Source of the DNA: an uncultured Variovorax sp.
GTDB taxonomy: Bacteria; Pseudomonadota; Gammaproteobacteria; Burkholderiales; Burkholderiaceae
DNA: 18,378 nt
Direction: 5' to 3'
Assembly (NCBI GenBank): GCA_946478645.1
Contig: CAMLCW010000062.1
Span: 1 to 18,378 of the forward strand
In this document: positions 7,865-14,605 of the stretch, in pieces
Numbering within the stretch: position 1 is the first letter of the stretch
How the letters are laid out: each line of letters begins with the position of its first letter
Program-made: the position numbers and the translations under genes
The notes under the pieces: generated by a model
Told to the model about the DNA's origin: nothing
The model's database searches: none
The model's input: only the letters and a program-made list of their open reading frames with translations

Positions 7865-8920
7865 TCAAGCAGGCTCCAGCAGGCCGCGGTCCGTGGATGC
7901 GCCCTCGCCCGCCTGCACCTCGTCGTCCGCGGCCCGGTACTGCGCCCACGACCCCGCGGGCCACTCGAACTCCCGCACGCCGGCATCGGTCGCCTGCCCG
8001 AACAGCGCCTGCGCGCTGTCGGCGATCGCGCCCTCGAGGATCTGCGCGCCGAAGATGGCAAAGCCGCGCGGGTCGCTCGCGGCGCGAAACGGGAATGCGA
8101 CCGTCACCGCGAGCGGCGCGGCGCCGTGGCAGCGCAGTTCGATCACGATGGCCTCGCTGTCGCGGCCATCCGGCAGCGTGACGCGGGCCTCGCGCGCCAG
8201 GGCGGCGACGCGCGCGCCTTCGCCCGTATCGGCGAACGCGGCGCTGCCCGGCACCGGCGCGCCGTCGTCGATGCCGGCGGTGATCGCCTCGAAATGCGGA
8301 CGCGCGCCGTCGAAGCCCGGCTGGAGCACCGTCGGCATCAGGTGTCCGCCTTCCGAGACGGTGTACATCGCATAGGACGCCAGCATGCCGAGGCAGCGCG
8401 CGGCCGTGACCCAGGCGATGGGGCCCGCATGGTCGAGCTGCGCCGCGCAGTCGGCCACGTAGTCGGCGCAGGTGGGCGCCGGAGCCGCGCCGAACAGCCT
8501 GGCCTCGATCCAGCCGAACGGAAGCAGCGCGACGCCGGCATCCTCGGCGATGGCCACGGTGGGCAAGGCCGCGTCCCGCGTCGCAGGCGCGCGCGCGCCG
8601 GGCGCCTGCTGCACGGGGTACACCGTGTTGGGGTTGTCGTCGTGCCAGGCGATCCGCGCCCCGGTCTGCCGCGCGATGTAGGCGACGAGGTAGAACGCGA
8701 GCAGCGCGCAGAAATTGTGGCCGCCCGGCCGCTCCAGGAACGGCTCGCGGCGGGGAGCCAGCCTGGCCTTGATCTCTTCGAGCAGCAGGTTCACGCGCTC
8801 CAGGCTTGCGGGGGTGTAGTCCAGCCGCGCCTGCTGCAGCGCCTTCGGGAACAGCCAGCCGCCGCCGGGCTCAATGCCCAGGGCATAGCAGTCCAGGAAA
8901 TGGCGCGCGGTGTCGTTCAT
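7865..8920 (-). CDS. Unrecognised 351-aa cytoplasmic protein
   Basis: I cannot assign this protein to a named family. It has no signal peptide and no clear membrane helix. The N-terminal third contains RLDYTPASLERVNLLLEEIK and then GGHNFCALLAFYLVAYIARQ, a pattern I associate with uncharacterised proteins near Sel1-repeat or secretion-effector genes; that link is a weak impression. The middle has HDDNPNTVYPVQ and LLPFGWIEARLFG, and the C-terminus is Trp/Glu-rich. The start at 8920 has a GGGGGGAGAG ribosome binding site about 7 nt upstream. The stop of a 10-codon upstream ORF overlaps the ATG (ATGA). It lies 237 bp after a Sel1-like gene on the same strand and 47 nt before the AroM-family gene. 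Confidence 0.75.
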   Translation of the reverse strand: MNDTARHFLDCYALGIEPGGGWLFPKALQQARLDYTPASLERVNLLLEEIKARLAPRREPFLERPGGHNFCALLAFYLVAYIARQTGARIAWHDDNPNTVYPVQQAPGARAPATRDAALPTVAIAEDAGVALLPFGWIEARLFGAAPAPTCADYVADCAAQLDHAGPIAWVTAARCLGMLASYAMYTVSEGGHLMPTVLQPGFDGARPHFEAITAGIDDGAPVPGSAAFADTGEGARVAALAREARVTLPDGRDSEAIVIELRCHGAAPLAVTVAFPFRAASDPRGFAIFGAQILEGAIADSAQALFGQATDAGVREFEWPAGSWAQYRAADDEVQAGEGASTDRGLLEPA

Positions 8921-8949
8921 GTTTTTTCTCTCCCCCCTCTGTTGTCCAT
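8917..8949 (-). CDS. Possible 10-codon leader ORF (MDNRGGREKT)
   Basis: An ATG at 8949 opens a 10-codon frame whose TGA overlaps the ATG of the 351-aa gene as ATGA. Its start context ACATTCCATGGAC is identical over 13 bp to that of the Sel1-like gene at 9529. The ribosome binding site of the 351-aa gene lies inside it. It may be a coupled leader peptide or a relic of a duplicated 5' end. Translation is unproven. Confidence 0.3.
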   Translation of the reverse strand: MDNRGGREKT

Positions 8950-9070
8950 GGAATGTCGCCATGAACAGCGCAACATGCATGCCGAAGTCCCCAGCGCGGG
9001 CTCGACTGCCCTAAATGAGCCATTTGGTTTGCAAAACGCCCGGTCCTGGCGCCTTCGGAGACGCCGTCTG

Positions 9071-9090
9071 CCCCGCAGGCTTCAGCGGGG
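9071..9090. repeat. GC-rich hairpin, 6-bp perfect stem
   Basis: CCCCGC (9071-9076) and GCGGGG (9085-9090) pair perfectly around an 8-nt loop, in the 237-bp gap after the Sel1-like gene. No T-run follows on either strand, so it is not a standard intrinsic terminator, though it could stabilise the 3' end of the Sel1-like message. Confidence 0.5.
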
Positions 9091-9110
9091 TTCCCGCGCG
9101 TTACCGGGTG

Positions 9111-9134
9111 GCGTTACGGCCGCGGGCGTAACGC
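9111..9134. repeat. Inverted repeat after the Sel1-like gene
   Basis: GCGTTAC (9111-9117) and GTAACGC (9128-9134) are perfect inverted repeats, extendable by one G-C pair, with an inner GC-rich loop. GTTCCCGCG occurs on both sides (9090-9098 and 9138-9146), making a mirrored arrangement. It lies 23 nt downstream of the Sel1-like stop. Function is unknown; a transcript-end structure is possible. Confidence 0.45.
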
Positions 9135-9157
9135 GGCGTTCCCGCGTATGCCGTCCG

Positions 9158-9529
9158 TCAATTGCTGTTCGTGCCCGACTGCTTCGGCGCCCCGGTGCGC
9201 AGGGCTTCGATTCGCTGCAGCAGCCGGGCAGCCTCCGCGTCGCCGTTCCTGCCGGCTTCGGCCGCCCAATGCGCGGCCTGGGCCAGGTCCTTGCCACCCC
9301 AGCAGAGGTCCACAGCCAAGTTGTACTGCGCCGGGCGGTGCCCGAGCCGCGCCGCGGCCAGCAGCCAATGCCCGCGTCGATCAGGGTCGCTGTGCGTGAA
9401 GGTGTAGTACTGCACGAGGCGGAAGGCCGCCTCCGCATCGCCGGCCTCGGCCTTCTTCGCAAGCTCGGCGCGCTCGGGCTCGCCGAGCCAATAGATCTGC
9501 CCGCTCGAGGTGGGCGTGTCCTCGTCCAT
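9158..9529 (-). CDS. Sel1-like repeat protein, short (123 aa)
   Basis: A 123-aa helical protein with about two to three Sel1-like/TPR-related helical pairs. AELAKKAEAGDAEAAFRLVQ (21-40), HWLLAAARLGHRPAQYNLAV (54-73) and AAHWAAEAGRNGDAEAARLL (85-104) share the A-x-x-G-x-x-x-A spacing of SLR repeats. Such solenoids usually bind other proteins; several are adaptors or effector-associated proteins. No signal peptide is present, so it is probably cytoplasmic. The ATG at 9529 has a GGAGA ribosome binding site about 9 nt upstream. It lies 65 nt downstream of the HcaT-like MFS gene and precedes the unrecognised 351-aa gene on the same strand. Confidence 0.78.
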   Translation of the reverse strand: MDEDTPTSSGQIYWLGEPERAELAKKAEAGDAEAAFRLVQYYTFTHSDPDRRGHWLLAAARLGHRPAQYNLAVDLCWGGKDLAQAAHWAAEAGRNGDAEAARLLQRIEALRTGAPKQSGTNSN

Positions 9530-9594
9530 GGAATGTGTCTCCGTCGCAAGAGAGAGAAAAAAGAGCCTGCGCGAGCAGCGCCGGCACCGCGAAA

Positions 9595-10785
9595 TCACGC
9601 GGGCGGCGCCACGCCCTGCTCCAGCCTCATCACCCGCCAGGCGCAGAGGCTGCCGGCCACCGCCAGCAGGGCCGCGGCCGTGAACATCGCGCGATAGCCG
9701 AATTCCTGCGCCACCGCGCCGCCCAGCAGCACGCCGAGCACCCCGCCGAAGCCGTAGCCGATCACCGTGAAGAGCGCCTGCCCGCGTCCGCGCAGACGCC
9801 CCGGAAAGCGGCGCGAGACGATCGCGATGCAGGTGGTGTGGTGCGCCGCGAAGCTCAGCGCATGCAGCCACTGCGCCACCACCAGCGCGGCGATCGATCC
9901 GCCAAGCCCCGCGGTGAGCCCCAGCCGCGCGACCGCCGCGATGCCGCACACGAGCATCCAGCGCGGCATCGGCAGCAGGCCGATCAGGCGGCCCTGCAAA
10001 TAGAACCAGACGATCTCGGCCACCACCGACAGTGCCCAGAGCAGGCCGATGGTGCCCTTGCCGTAGCCGAGCGAATCGAGGTAGAGCGAGAGGAACGCAT
10101 ACACCGAGAAGTGCGACATCACCTGGAAGAACAGCGATGCGAAGAACCAGCGCACCGCGGGCACGCGCAGCACCGGCCCGATCGGCTCCTTGGGCGCATC
10201 GTGGGCGGCCACGGGCTCGCGCACGTCGGGCAGCTTCAGCGTCGCAAGCAGCACCACGGCCAGCGTGCCCGCGGCCCAGGCCGGGAAGTGCTTCATGCCG
10301 AAGCGTTCGAACCACTCGCCCGCGACGAACACCGTCACCAGGAAGCCCGCCGAGCCGCACAGGCGGATGCGGCCGTAGCGCCCCCAGTCGCCCGCCACCA
10401 GCTGCGCCATCGCGGCCTCGGTGAGCGACATCATCGAACTGGTGTGGGTGAACATCACCAGCAGCACCAGCGCCAGCCACCACGCGCCGCCGTTCCACCA
10501 GAGGCCGAAGGAGCTGGCGAGCGCCACCGCCGCGCTGAAGCGCAGCAGCATCACGCGGTGGCCGGTGTGGTCGCTGAGCGCGCCCCAGGCATAAGGCGCG
10601 AACACGCGCGTGATCGACTGCACCGACGCCAGCAGGCTGATCGTGAAGATCGGCAGCCCAAGGTCCTGCAGCCACAGCGGCAGGTACGGATTGAAGAATC
10701 CGATGTGCGCGAAATAGCTGGCCGACAGGCCAGCGAACGCCAGCAGGTGGCCGCGCCCGGCGGCCACTGATGCCGGCTTGGACAC
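9595..10785 (-). CDS. MFS transporter, HcaT / MFS_1-like type
   Basis: A 396-aa permease with about 12 predicted membrane helices. The opening SASYFAHIGFFNPYLPLWLQ and the WGALSDHTGHRVMLLRF loop (the MFS motif between helices 2 and 3) match the HcaT-like group, whose best-known member is annotated as a 3-phenylpropionate transporter. Residues GRLRGRGQALFTVIGYGFGG near the end are also typical. The start is a GTG at 10785 that shares one base with the aroC stop (TAGTG). No Shine-Dalgarno is visible and the first internal Met is far into the protein, so reinitiation after aroC is the best explanation. The substrate is unknown. Confidence 0.85.
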   Translation of the reverse strand: MSKPASVAAGRGHLLAFAGLSASYFAHIGFFNPYLPLWLQDLGLPIFTISLLASVQSITRVFAPYAWGALSDHTGHRVMLLRFSAAVALASSFGLWWNGGAWWLALVLLVMFTHTSSMMSLTEAAMAQLVAGDWGRYGRIRLCGSAGFLVTVFVAGEWFERFGMKHFPAWAAGTLAVVLLATLKLPDVREPVAAHDAPKEPIGPVLRVPAVRWFFASLFFQVMSHFSVYAFLSLYLDSLGYGKGTIGLLWALSVVAEIVWFYLQGRLIGLLPMPRWMLVCGIAAVARLGLTAGLGGSIAALVVAQWLHALSFAAHHTTCIAIVSRRFPGRLRGRGQALFTVIGYGFGGVLGVLLGGAVAQEFGYRAMFTAAALLAVAGSLCAWRVMRLEQGVAPPA

Positions 10786-11909
10786 TAGAGGAAGGACGCC
10801 TTGGGCGAGGCCGCTGCGGCGGCTTCGGCGGCATCGGCCTGCGCCTGCTGCAGGTCGCCGCACTGCGCGCGGTGGCGCAGCACATGCTCGATCACCACCA
10901 GCGCGAGCATCGCCTCGGCGATCGGCGTGGCGCGGATGCCCACGCAGGGATCGTGGCGGCCCTTGGTGACCACCTCGACCGGATTGTTGTGGATGTCGAT
11001 CGACTGGCGCGGGCTGATGATCGAGCTCGTGGGCTTGATCGCGATAGTGACTTCGAGGTCCTGCCCCGAGCTGATGCCGCCGAGGATGCCGCCCGCGTTG
11101 TTGCTGGCGAAGCCGGTCGGCGTGATCGAATCGCCGTGCGTGGTGCCGCGCTGCGTGACGCTGTCGAAGCCGGCGCCGATCTCCACCGCCTTGACCGCGT
11201 TGATGCCCATCATCGCGTAGGCGATCTCGGCGTCGAGCTTGTCGAAGAGCGGCTCGCCCAGCCCCGCCGGCACCCCCGTGGCCGTGACGCGCAGCCGCGC
11301 GCCGCACGAGTCGCCGGCCTTGCGCAGGCGGTCCATGTAGGCCTCGAGTTCGCTGACGTCGGCGATGGGCGCGAAGAACGGGTTGTTCGGCACGTGGTCC
11401 CAGTTCTCGAACGGAATCTCGATCTCGCCGATCTGGGTCATGCAGCCGCGAAAGGCAATGCCGTGCCGCTCGGCCAGCCACTTCTTGGCGACCGCGCCGG
11501 CCGCGACCATGGGCGCGGTGAGCCGCGCCGACGAACGCCCGCCGCCGCGCGGATCGCGGACGCCGTATTTCTTCCAGTAGCTGTAGTCGGCGTGGCCGGG
11601 ACGGAACTGCTGCGCGATCTGGCCGTAGTCCTTGCTGCGCTGGTCGGTGTTCTGGATCAGCAGCGCGATCGGCGTGCCGGTGGTCTTGCCTTCGTAGACG
11701 CCCGACAGGATCTGCACCGCGTCGGGCTCGTTGCGCTGCGTGACGTGGCGGCTGGTGCCGGGGCGGCGGCGGTCGAGGTCACCCTGGATGTCGGCCTCGC
11801 TGAGCGCCATGCCCGGCGGGCAGCCGTCGATCACGCAGCCGATGGCCGGGCCGTGCGACTCGCCGAAATTGGTGACCGCGAAGAGTGTTCCGAAAGTATT
11901 GCCGCTCAT
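10785..11909 (-). CDS. aroC: Chorismate synthase
   Basis: A 374-aa FMN-dependent lyase that converts 5-enolpyruvylshikimate-3-phosphate to chorismate, the last common step of aromatic amino acid synthesis. Signatures are [20 protein letters not shown] (10-29), [15 protein letters not shown] (about 47-61), [14 protein letters not shown] (103-116) and GGGRSSAR (122-129), which carry the conserved His and Arg residues that bind flavin and phosphate. The length is normal, with a short alanine-rich C-terminal tail. The ATG at 11909 lacks a clear Shine-Dalgarno and abuts a small hairpin. The stop overlaps the GTG of a permease gene. It follows a 61-aa gene by 28 nt. Confidence 0.97.
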   Translation of the reverse strand: MSGNTFGTLFAVTNFGESHGPAIGCVIDGCPPGMALSEADIQGDLDRRRPGTSRHVTQRNEPDAVQILSGVYEGKTTGTPIALLIQNTDQRSKDYGQIAQQFRPGHADYSYWKKYGVRDPRGGGRSSARLTAPMVAAGAVAKKWLAERHGIAFRGCMTQIGEIEIPFENWDHVPNNPFFAPIADVSELEAYMDRLRKAGDSCGARLRVTATGVPAGLGEPLFDKLDAEIAYAMMGINAVKAVEIGAGFDSVTQRGTTHGDSITPTGFASNNAGGILGGISSGQDLEVTIAIKPTSSIISPRQSIDIHNNPVEVVTKGRHDPCVGIRATPIAEAMLALVVIEHVLRHRAQCGDLQQAQADAAEAAAAASPKASFL

Positions 11910-11926
11910 GGGGAACGATTATCCCC
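11910..11926 (-). promoter_or_regulatory. Small hairpin abutting the aroC start codon
   Basis: On the minus strand GGGGA, a 7-nt loop (TAATCGT) and TCCCC run directly into the aroC ATG. The GGGGA arm is the only purine-rich stretch that could serve as ribosome binding site, and the hairpin would mask it. A role in translation control is possible, though a 5-bp stem may be chance. Confidence 0.35.
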
Positions 11927-11937
11927 ACAAAGCGCGT

Positions 11938-12123
11938 TCAGCCTGGCGTGTCCTCGAAGCGCCGGGACAACGCACCCACCTGCAGCTCGATGGCGAACAG
12001 CCGCTCGTTCAATATGGCCGTCTGGAGCCGGATGGCCTCGACGATGGCCTTGGTCTGCGGATCGGTCGTGTTCTCGGCGAGTTCCGCCAGGTCGTGCAGC
12101 TTCTTGCGCAGTTCGTTGCTCAT
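11938..12123 (-). CDS. Small 61-aa conserved-looking helical protein
   Basis: A 61-aa protein beginning MSNELRKKLHDLAELAENTT and containing AIVEAIRLQTAILNERLFAI. Heptad-like hydrophobic spacing predicts two helices able to form a coiled coil. There is no signal or membrane segment. A GGAGA ribosome binding site lies 7 nt before the ATG and the codon use resembles its neighbours, so it is probably real. It lies 28 nt before aroC on the same strand and 50 nt after the DHA2 permease gene, so it may be the first gene of the aroC transcript. I do not recognise the family. Confidence 0.7.
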   Translation of the reverse strand: MSNELRKKLHDLAELAENTTDPQTKAIVEAIRLQTAILNERLFAIELQVGALSRRFEDTPG

Positions 12124-12173
12124 GGTGGGTCTCCGGCCGTATTTGCGTCGTGGAAGCCCAGTATGGGGCGTGC

Positions 12174-13739
12174 TCAGCGCTCCGGCAATGCGGCGGCGCC
12201 CGGGGTGGCCGACGAGGATGCCTCGCTCGCCGGGCCCGCGCCGCGCAGCCTGAATGCCACCAGCCCTGCCACCACCAGCAGCACGGCGGCGCAGATGCCG
12301 GCCGTGAGGCGCAGCCCGTGCAGCAAGGCGGCGCGTCCCGCATCCAGCAGTTCGGCGCCCGCGCTGCCGCCGAGCTGGCCCGCGAGCGCCACTGCCCCGC
12401 CGAGCGTGCTGCGCGCGGCCTCGACTTCGGCCGCGCCCGCGAGGCCCGGGGGCACCACATCGGCCATGCTGCCGCGGTAGATGGCCGCGCCGATGCTGCC
12501 GAGGATGGCGATGCCGAGTGCGCCACCGAATTCGGAGCTGGTCTCCGAGATGGCCGAGGCCACGCCCGCGCGCTCGGGCGGCGCGCTGCCCACGACCAGG
12601 TCGGTGGCCAGCGTGAACACCGGCGCAAGCCCGAGCGAGGAAACCACGGCACTCGCCACCAGCCAGGCCAGGCCGCCCTGCGCCGGCAACACCACCAGCA
12701 TCGCGAAGCCCAGCGCCGCGACCGCCAGCCCGCCGCCCATGACGTAGGCCGGGCGCATGCGCTGCACGAGCGCCGACACGAGCATCGAGCCCACGATGAA
12801 GGCCGCCGCGCCCGGCACGCTCCAGAGGCCCGCCTCCAGAGGCGGCAGGCCCAACACCAACTGCAGGTACTGGGCGTTGTAGAGAAACAGCCCGAACATC
12901 ACGAAGCAGGCCAGCATGTAGGCCGCGAGCGAGACCGCGAACGCCGGCAGGCGGAACAGCTGCAGGTCGATCATCGGGTTGTCGAGCCGCTTCTGCCTGC
13001 GCGCGAACACCCAACCGAGCAGCACGCCCGCAGCGATCGCCGAAAGCGACACCGCATCGGGCCCGTGCTCCGCGGTCTGCTTGATGCCGTAGATGGCCGC
13101 CAGCACCGCGGCGAGCGACAGCGCGGCGCTGGCCAGGTCGAGCCGCCCCGCACCGGGATCGCGGTACTCGGGCAGCAGCACCGGGCCGAGCACCAGCAGC
13201 AGCACCATCACCGGCACGCCGATGAGGAACACCGAGCCCCACGGGTAGAACTGCAGCAGCACGCCGCCGAGCACCGGCCCGATCACGGCGCCGGCCGAAT
13301 AACTCGAGATCCACACGCCGATGGCCACCGTGCGCTGCGCCGGGTCGAGGAACATGTTGCGGATCAGCGAGAGCGTGGACGGCGCGAGCGTCGCGCCCGC
13401 CACGCCGAGCAGCGCGCGCGTGGCGATGAGCATGTTGGCGCTGGTGGAGAAAGCCGCCAGCACCGACGCGATGCCGAACGCCGCCGCGCCGATCAGCAGC
13501 AGCCGCCTGCGGCCGATGCGGTCGCCCAGCGTGCCCATGGTGACGAGCAGGCCCGCCACGAAGAAGCCGTAGATGTCGACGATCCAGAGCAACTGCGCGG
13601 CGGTGGGCTTGAGTTCCTGCGTGATCGCGGGGATCGCGAGGTTCAGCACCGTGAGATCCATCGAATAGAGCATGCACGGCAGCGCGATCACGGCCAGGCC
13701 CGCCCATTCGCGCAGCGTGGCCCGGGGCGGGGCGCTCAT
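12174..13739 (-). CDS. MFS drug-efflux transporter, DHA2 family (14 TM)
   Basis: A 521-aa protein with the length and pattern of 14-helix DHA2 (QacA/SmvA/EmrB-like) proton antiporters. Supporting motifs are LDLTVLNLAIP-like SMDLTVLNLAIPAI in helix 1 (motif D), TLGDRIGRRRLLLIG (motif A, about 66-80), RALLGVAGATLAPSTLSLI (motif B), and SYSAGAVIGPVLGGVLLQF (motif C of exporters). It probably exports cationic or hydrophobic toxic compounds across the inner membrane. The ATG overlaps the stop of the SRPBCC gene as ATGA (13736-13739), indicating tight coupling with that gene and with the ArsR regulator upstream. Confidence 0.92.
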   Translation of the reverse strand: MSAPPRATLREWAGLAVIALPCMLYSMDLTVLNLAIPAITQELKPTAAQLLWIVDIYGFFVAGLLVTMGTLGDRIGRRRLLLIGAAAFGIASVLAAFSTSANMLIATRALLGVAGATLAPSTLSLIRNMFLDPAQRTVAIGVWISSYSAGAVIGPVLGGVLLQFYPWGSVFLIGVPVMVLLLVLGPVLLPEYRDPGAGRLDLASAALSLAAVLAAIYGIKQTAEHGPDAVSLSAIAAGVLLGWVFARRQKRLDNPMIDLQLFRLPAFAVSLAAYMLACFVMFGLFLYNAQYLQLVLGLPPLEAGLWSVPGAAAFIVGSMLVSALVQRMRPAYVMGGGLAVAALGFAMLVVLPAQGGLAWLVASAVVSSLGLAPVFTLATDLVVGSAPPERAGVASAISETSSEFGGALGIAILGSIGAAIYRGSMADVVPPGLAGAAEVEAARSTLGGAVALAGQLGGSAGAELLDAGRAALLHGLRLTAGICAAVLLVVAGLVAFRLRGAGPASEASSSATPGAAALPER

Positions 13740-14206
13740 TCCCCGGCCACCCATCTCTCGAGCTTGACGAGCGCACCGCTCCAGCCGTGGCTGTGGCCGT
13801 CGCGCGCGGCCTCGTCGAAGAACTGCTCGTGCAGCAGCACCAGTTCGCAACCCGCGCCGTCGGGCTCGATACGCACCGTCACGCGCGACGCGCGCTCGGG
13901 CGTGCTGCGCCAGGCCCAGCTGAACACCAGCTTGCGGTTCGGCACCACCTCCAGGTAGGTGCCGCTCACCTCGTGCGTCTCGCCGTCGGCCGCATGCATG
14001 CGCACGCGGAACTGGCCGCCGACGCGCAGGTCGACCTCGGCCACGGGAACCTCGATGATTTCCTCGGGCCCGAACCAGGCCTTCAGCGCTTGCGGCTCGG
14101 TCCACGCGCGCCAGACTTTTTCGCAGGCGACGGGGTAGTGGCGGCGGAGCGTGAGCGAGGGGCGCTCGCTCCCGGTGGCGGGGGTGGGGGCGGCAGGTTT
14201 TTCCAT
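13736..14206 (-). CDS. SRPBCC / AHSA1-domain protein
   Basis: A 156-aa protein of the AHSA1-like START/Bet v1 superfamily. LRRHYPVACEKVWRAWTEPQ followed by ALKAWFGPE, then VGGQFRVRMHA, SGTYLEVVPNRKLVFSW and HEQFFDEAARDGHSHGW are the standard succession for this family, which forms a ligand-holding hydrophobic cavity. The ligand is unknown. The ATG at 14206 has a strong GAGGAG ribosome binding site (14212-14217) 5 nt upstream, which fixes this start. It overlaps the end of the ArsR-type gene by 124 nt and the start of the efflux gene by 4 nt. ArsR-SRPBCC pairs are a common unit; the added DHA2 pump suggests a ligand-responsive export cassette. Confidence 0.88.
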   Translation of the reverse strand: MEKPAAPTPATGSERPSLTLRRHYPVACEKVWRAWTEPQALKAWFGPEEIIEVPVAEVDLRVGGQFRVRMHAADGETHEVSGTYLEVVPNRKLVFSWAWRSTPERASRVTVRIEPDGAGCELVLLHEQFFDEAARDGHSHGWSGALVKLERWVAGE

Positions 14207-14544
14207 TCGGTCTCCTCTTGCTGGTAGAGAAAGCGCGCCAGTGCATCGAGGCGCCCGGTCCAGAATTTCTCGTAGCGCGACAACCACATGGCGGCCTCCT
14301 GCATGGGCTGCGGCGACAGCTCGCAGCGCACGATCCGGCCCGCCTTCGTGCGCGAGATGAGGCCGGCGCCTTCGAGCACGCGAAGGTGCTTCATGAAGCC
14401 GGTCAGCGACATGCCATGCGGCTCGGCGAGCTCGGTCACGCTGAGGCTGCGCTCGCCCAGGGTCTCGAGCACGGCGCGCCGCGTCGGGTCGGACAGCGCG
14501 GCGAACACCGCATCGAGCGTCGCCTGATCTTCTGAGTGAACCAT
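14083..14544 (-). CDS. ArsR-family winged-helix regulator with unusual C-terminal tail
   Basis: A 153-aa protein. Residues 1-110 form a classical ArsR/SdpR-like winged helix: ALSDPTRRAVLETLGERS, then SVTELAEPHGMSLTGFMKHL as the recognition helix, the wing around RTKAGRIVRCEL, and a closing helix with MWLSRYEKFWTGRLDAL. No metal-binding cysteine motif is present, as usual for members paired with SRPBCC proteins. From about residue 117 a polyproline run and basic tail continue for about 37 residues inside the SRPBCC gene, giving a 124-nt overlap. The body is full length, so the tail may be a read-through created by loss of an earlier stop. The ATG at 14544 fits a leaderless promoter. Confidence 0.85.
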   Translation of the reverse strand: MVHSEDQATLDAVFAALSDPTRRAVLETLGERSLSVTELAEPHGMSLTGFMKHLRVLEGAGLISRTKAGRIVRCELSPQPMQEAAMWLSRYEKFWTGRLDALARFLYQQEETEWKNLPPPPPPPGASAPRSRSAATTPSPAKKSGARGPSRKR

Positions 14545-14551
14545 GAGGTTA

Positions 14552-14580
14552 AGTATCGCGGCGCCGGCCGCCCGCGTCAA
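14552..14580 (-). promoter_or_regulatory. Candidate promoter for a leaderless ArsR transcript
   Basis: On the minus strand TTGACG (14575-14580, 5 of 6 to consensus) and GATACT (14552-14557, 4 of 6) are separated by exactly 17 bp. The ATG of the ArsR-type gene lies only 7 nt after the -10, where transcription should begin. The 7 nt (TAACCTC) contain no Shine-Dalgarno, so the mRNA probably starts at or next to the AUG. The regulator is likely to act here on its own promoter. Confidence 0.55.
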
Positions 14581-14605
14581 GCCGGCCGCCGCAGCCGTCG
14601 GGCGC

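Noticed and set aside
9111..9134. Phage or integron attachment site
   Set aside because: No integrase, no tRNA and no second copy of the core in the window.
10770..13958. Very long plus-strand open frame of about 1060 codons across aroC, the 61-aa gene and the DHA2 pump
   Set aside because: Low-complexity Arg/His/Gln-rich translation lying opposite several clearly recognisable genes; an artefact of stop-poor GC-rich sequence.
14195..14210. Programmed -1 frameshift joining the ArsR and SRPBCC frames at GGAAAAAC
   Set aside because: The SRPBCC frame is -1 to the regulator, but the site has only five A and does not fit a slippery heptamer, and SRPBCC has its own strong ribosome binding site.
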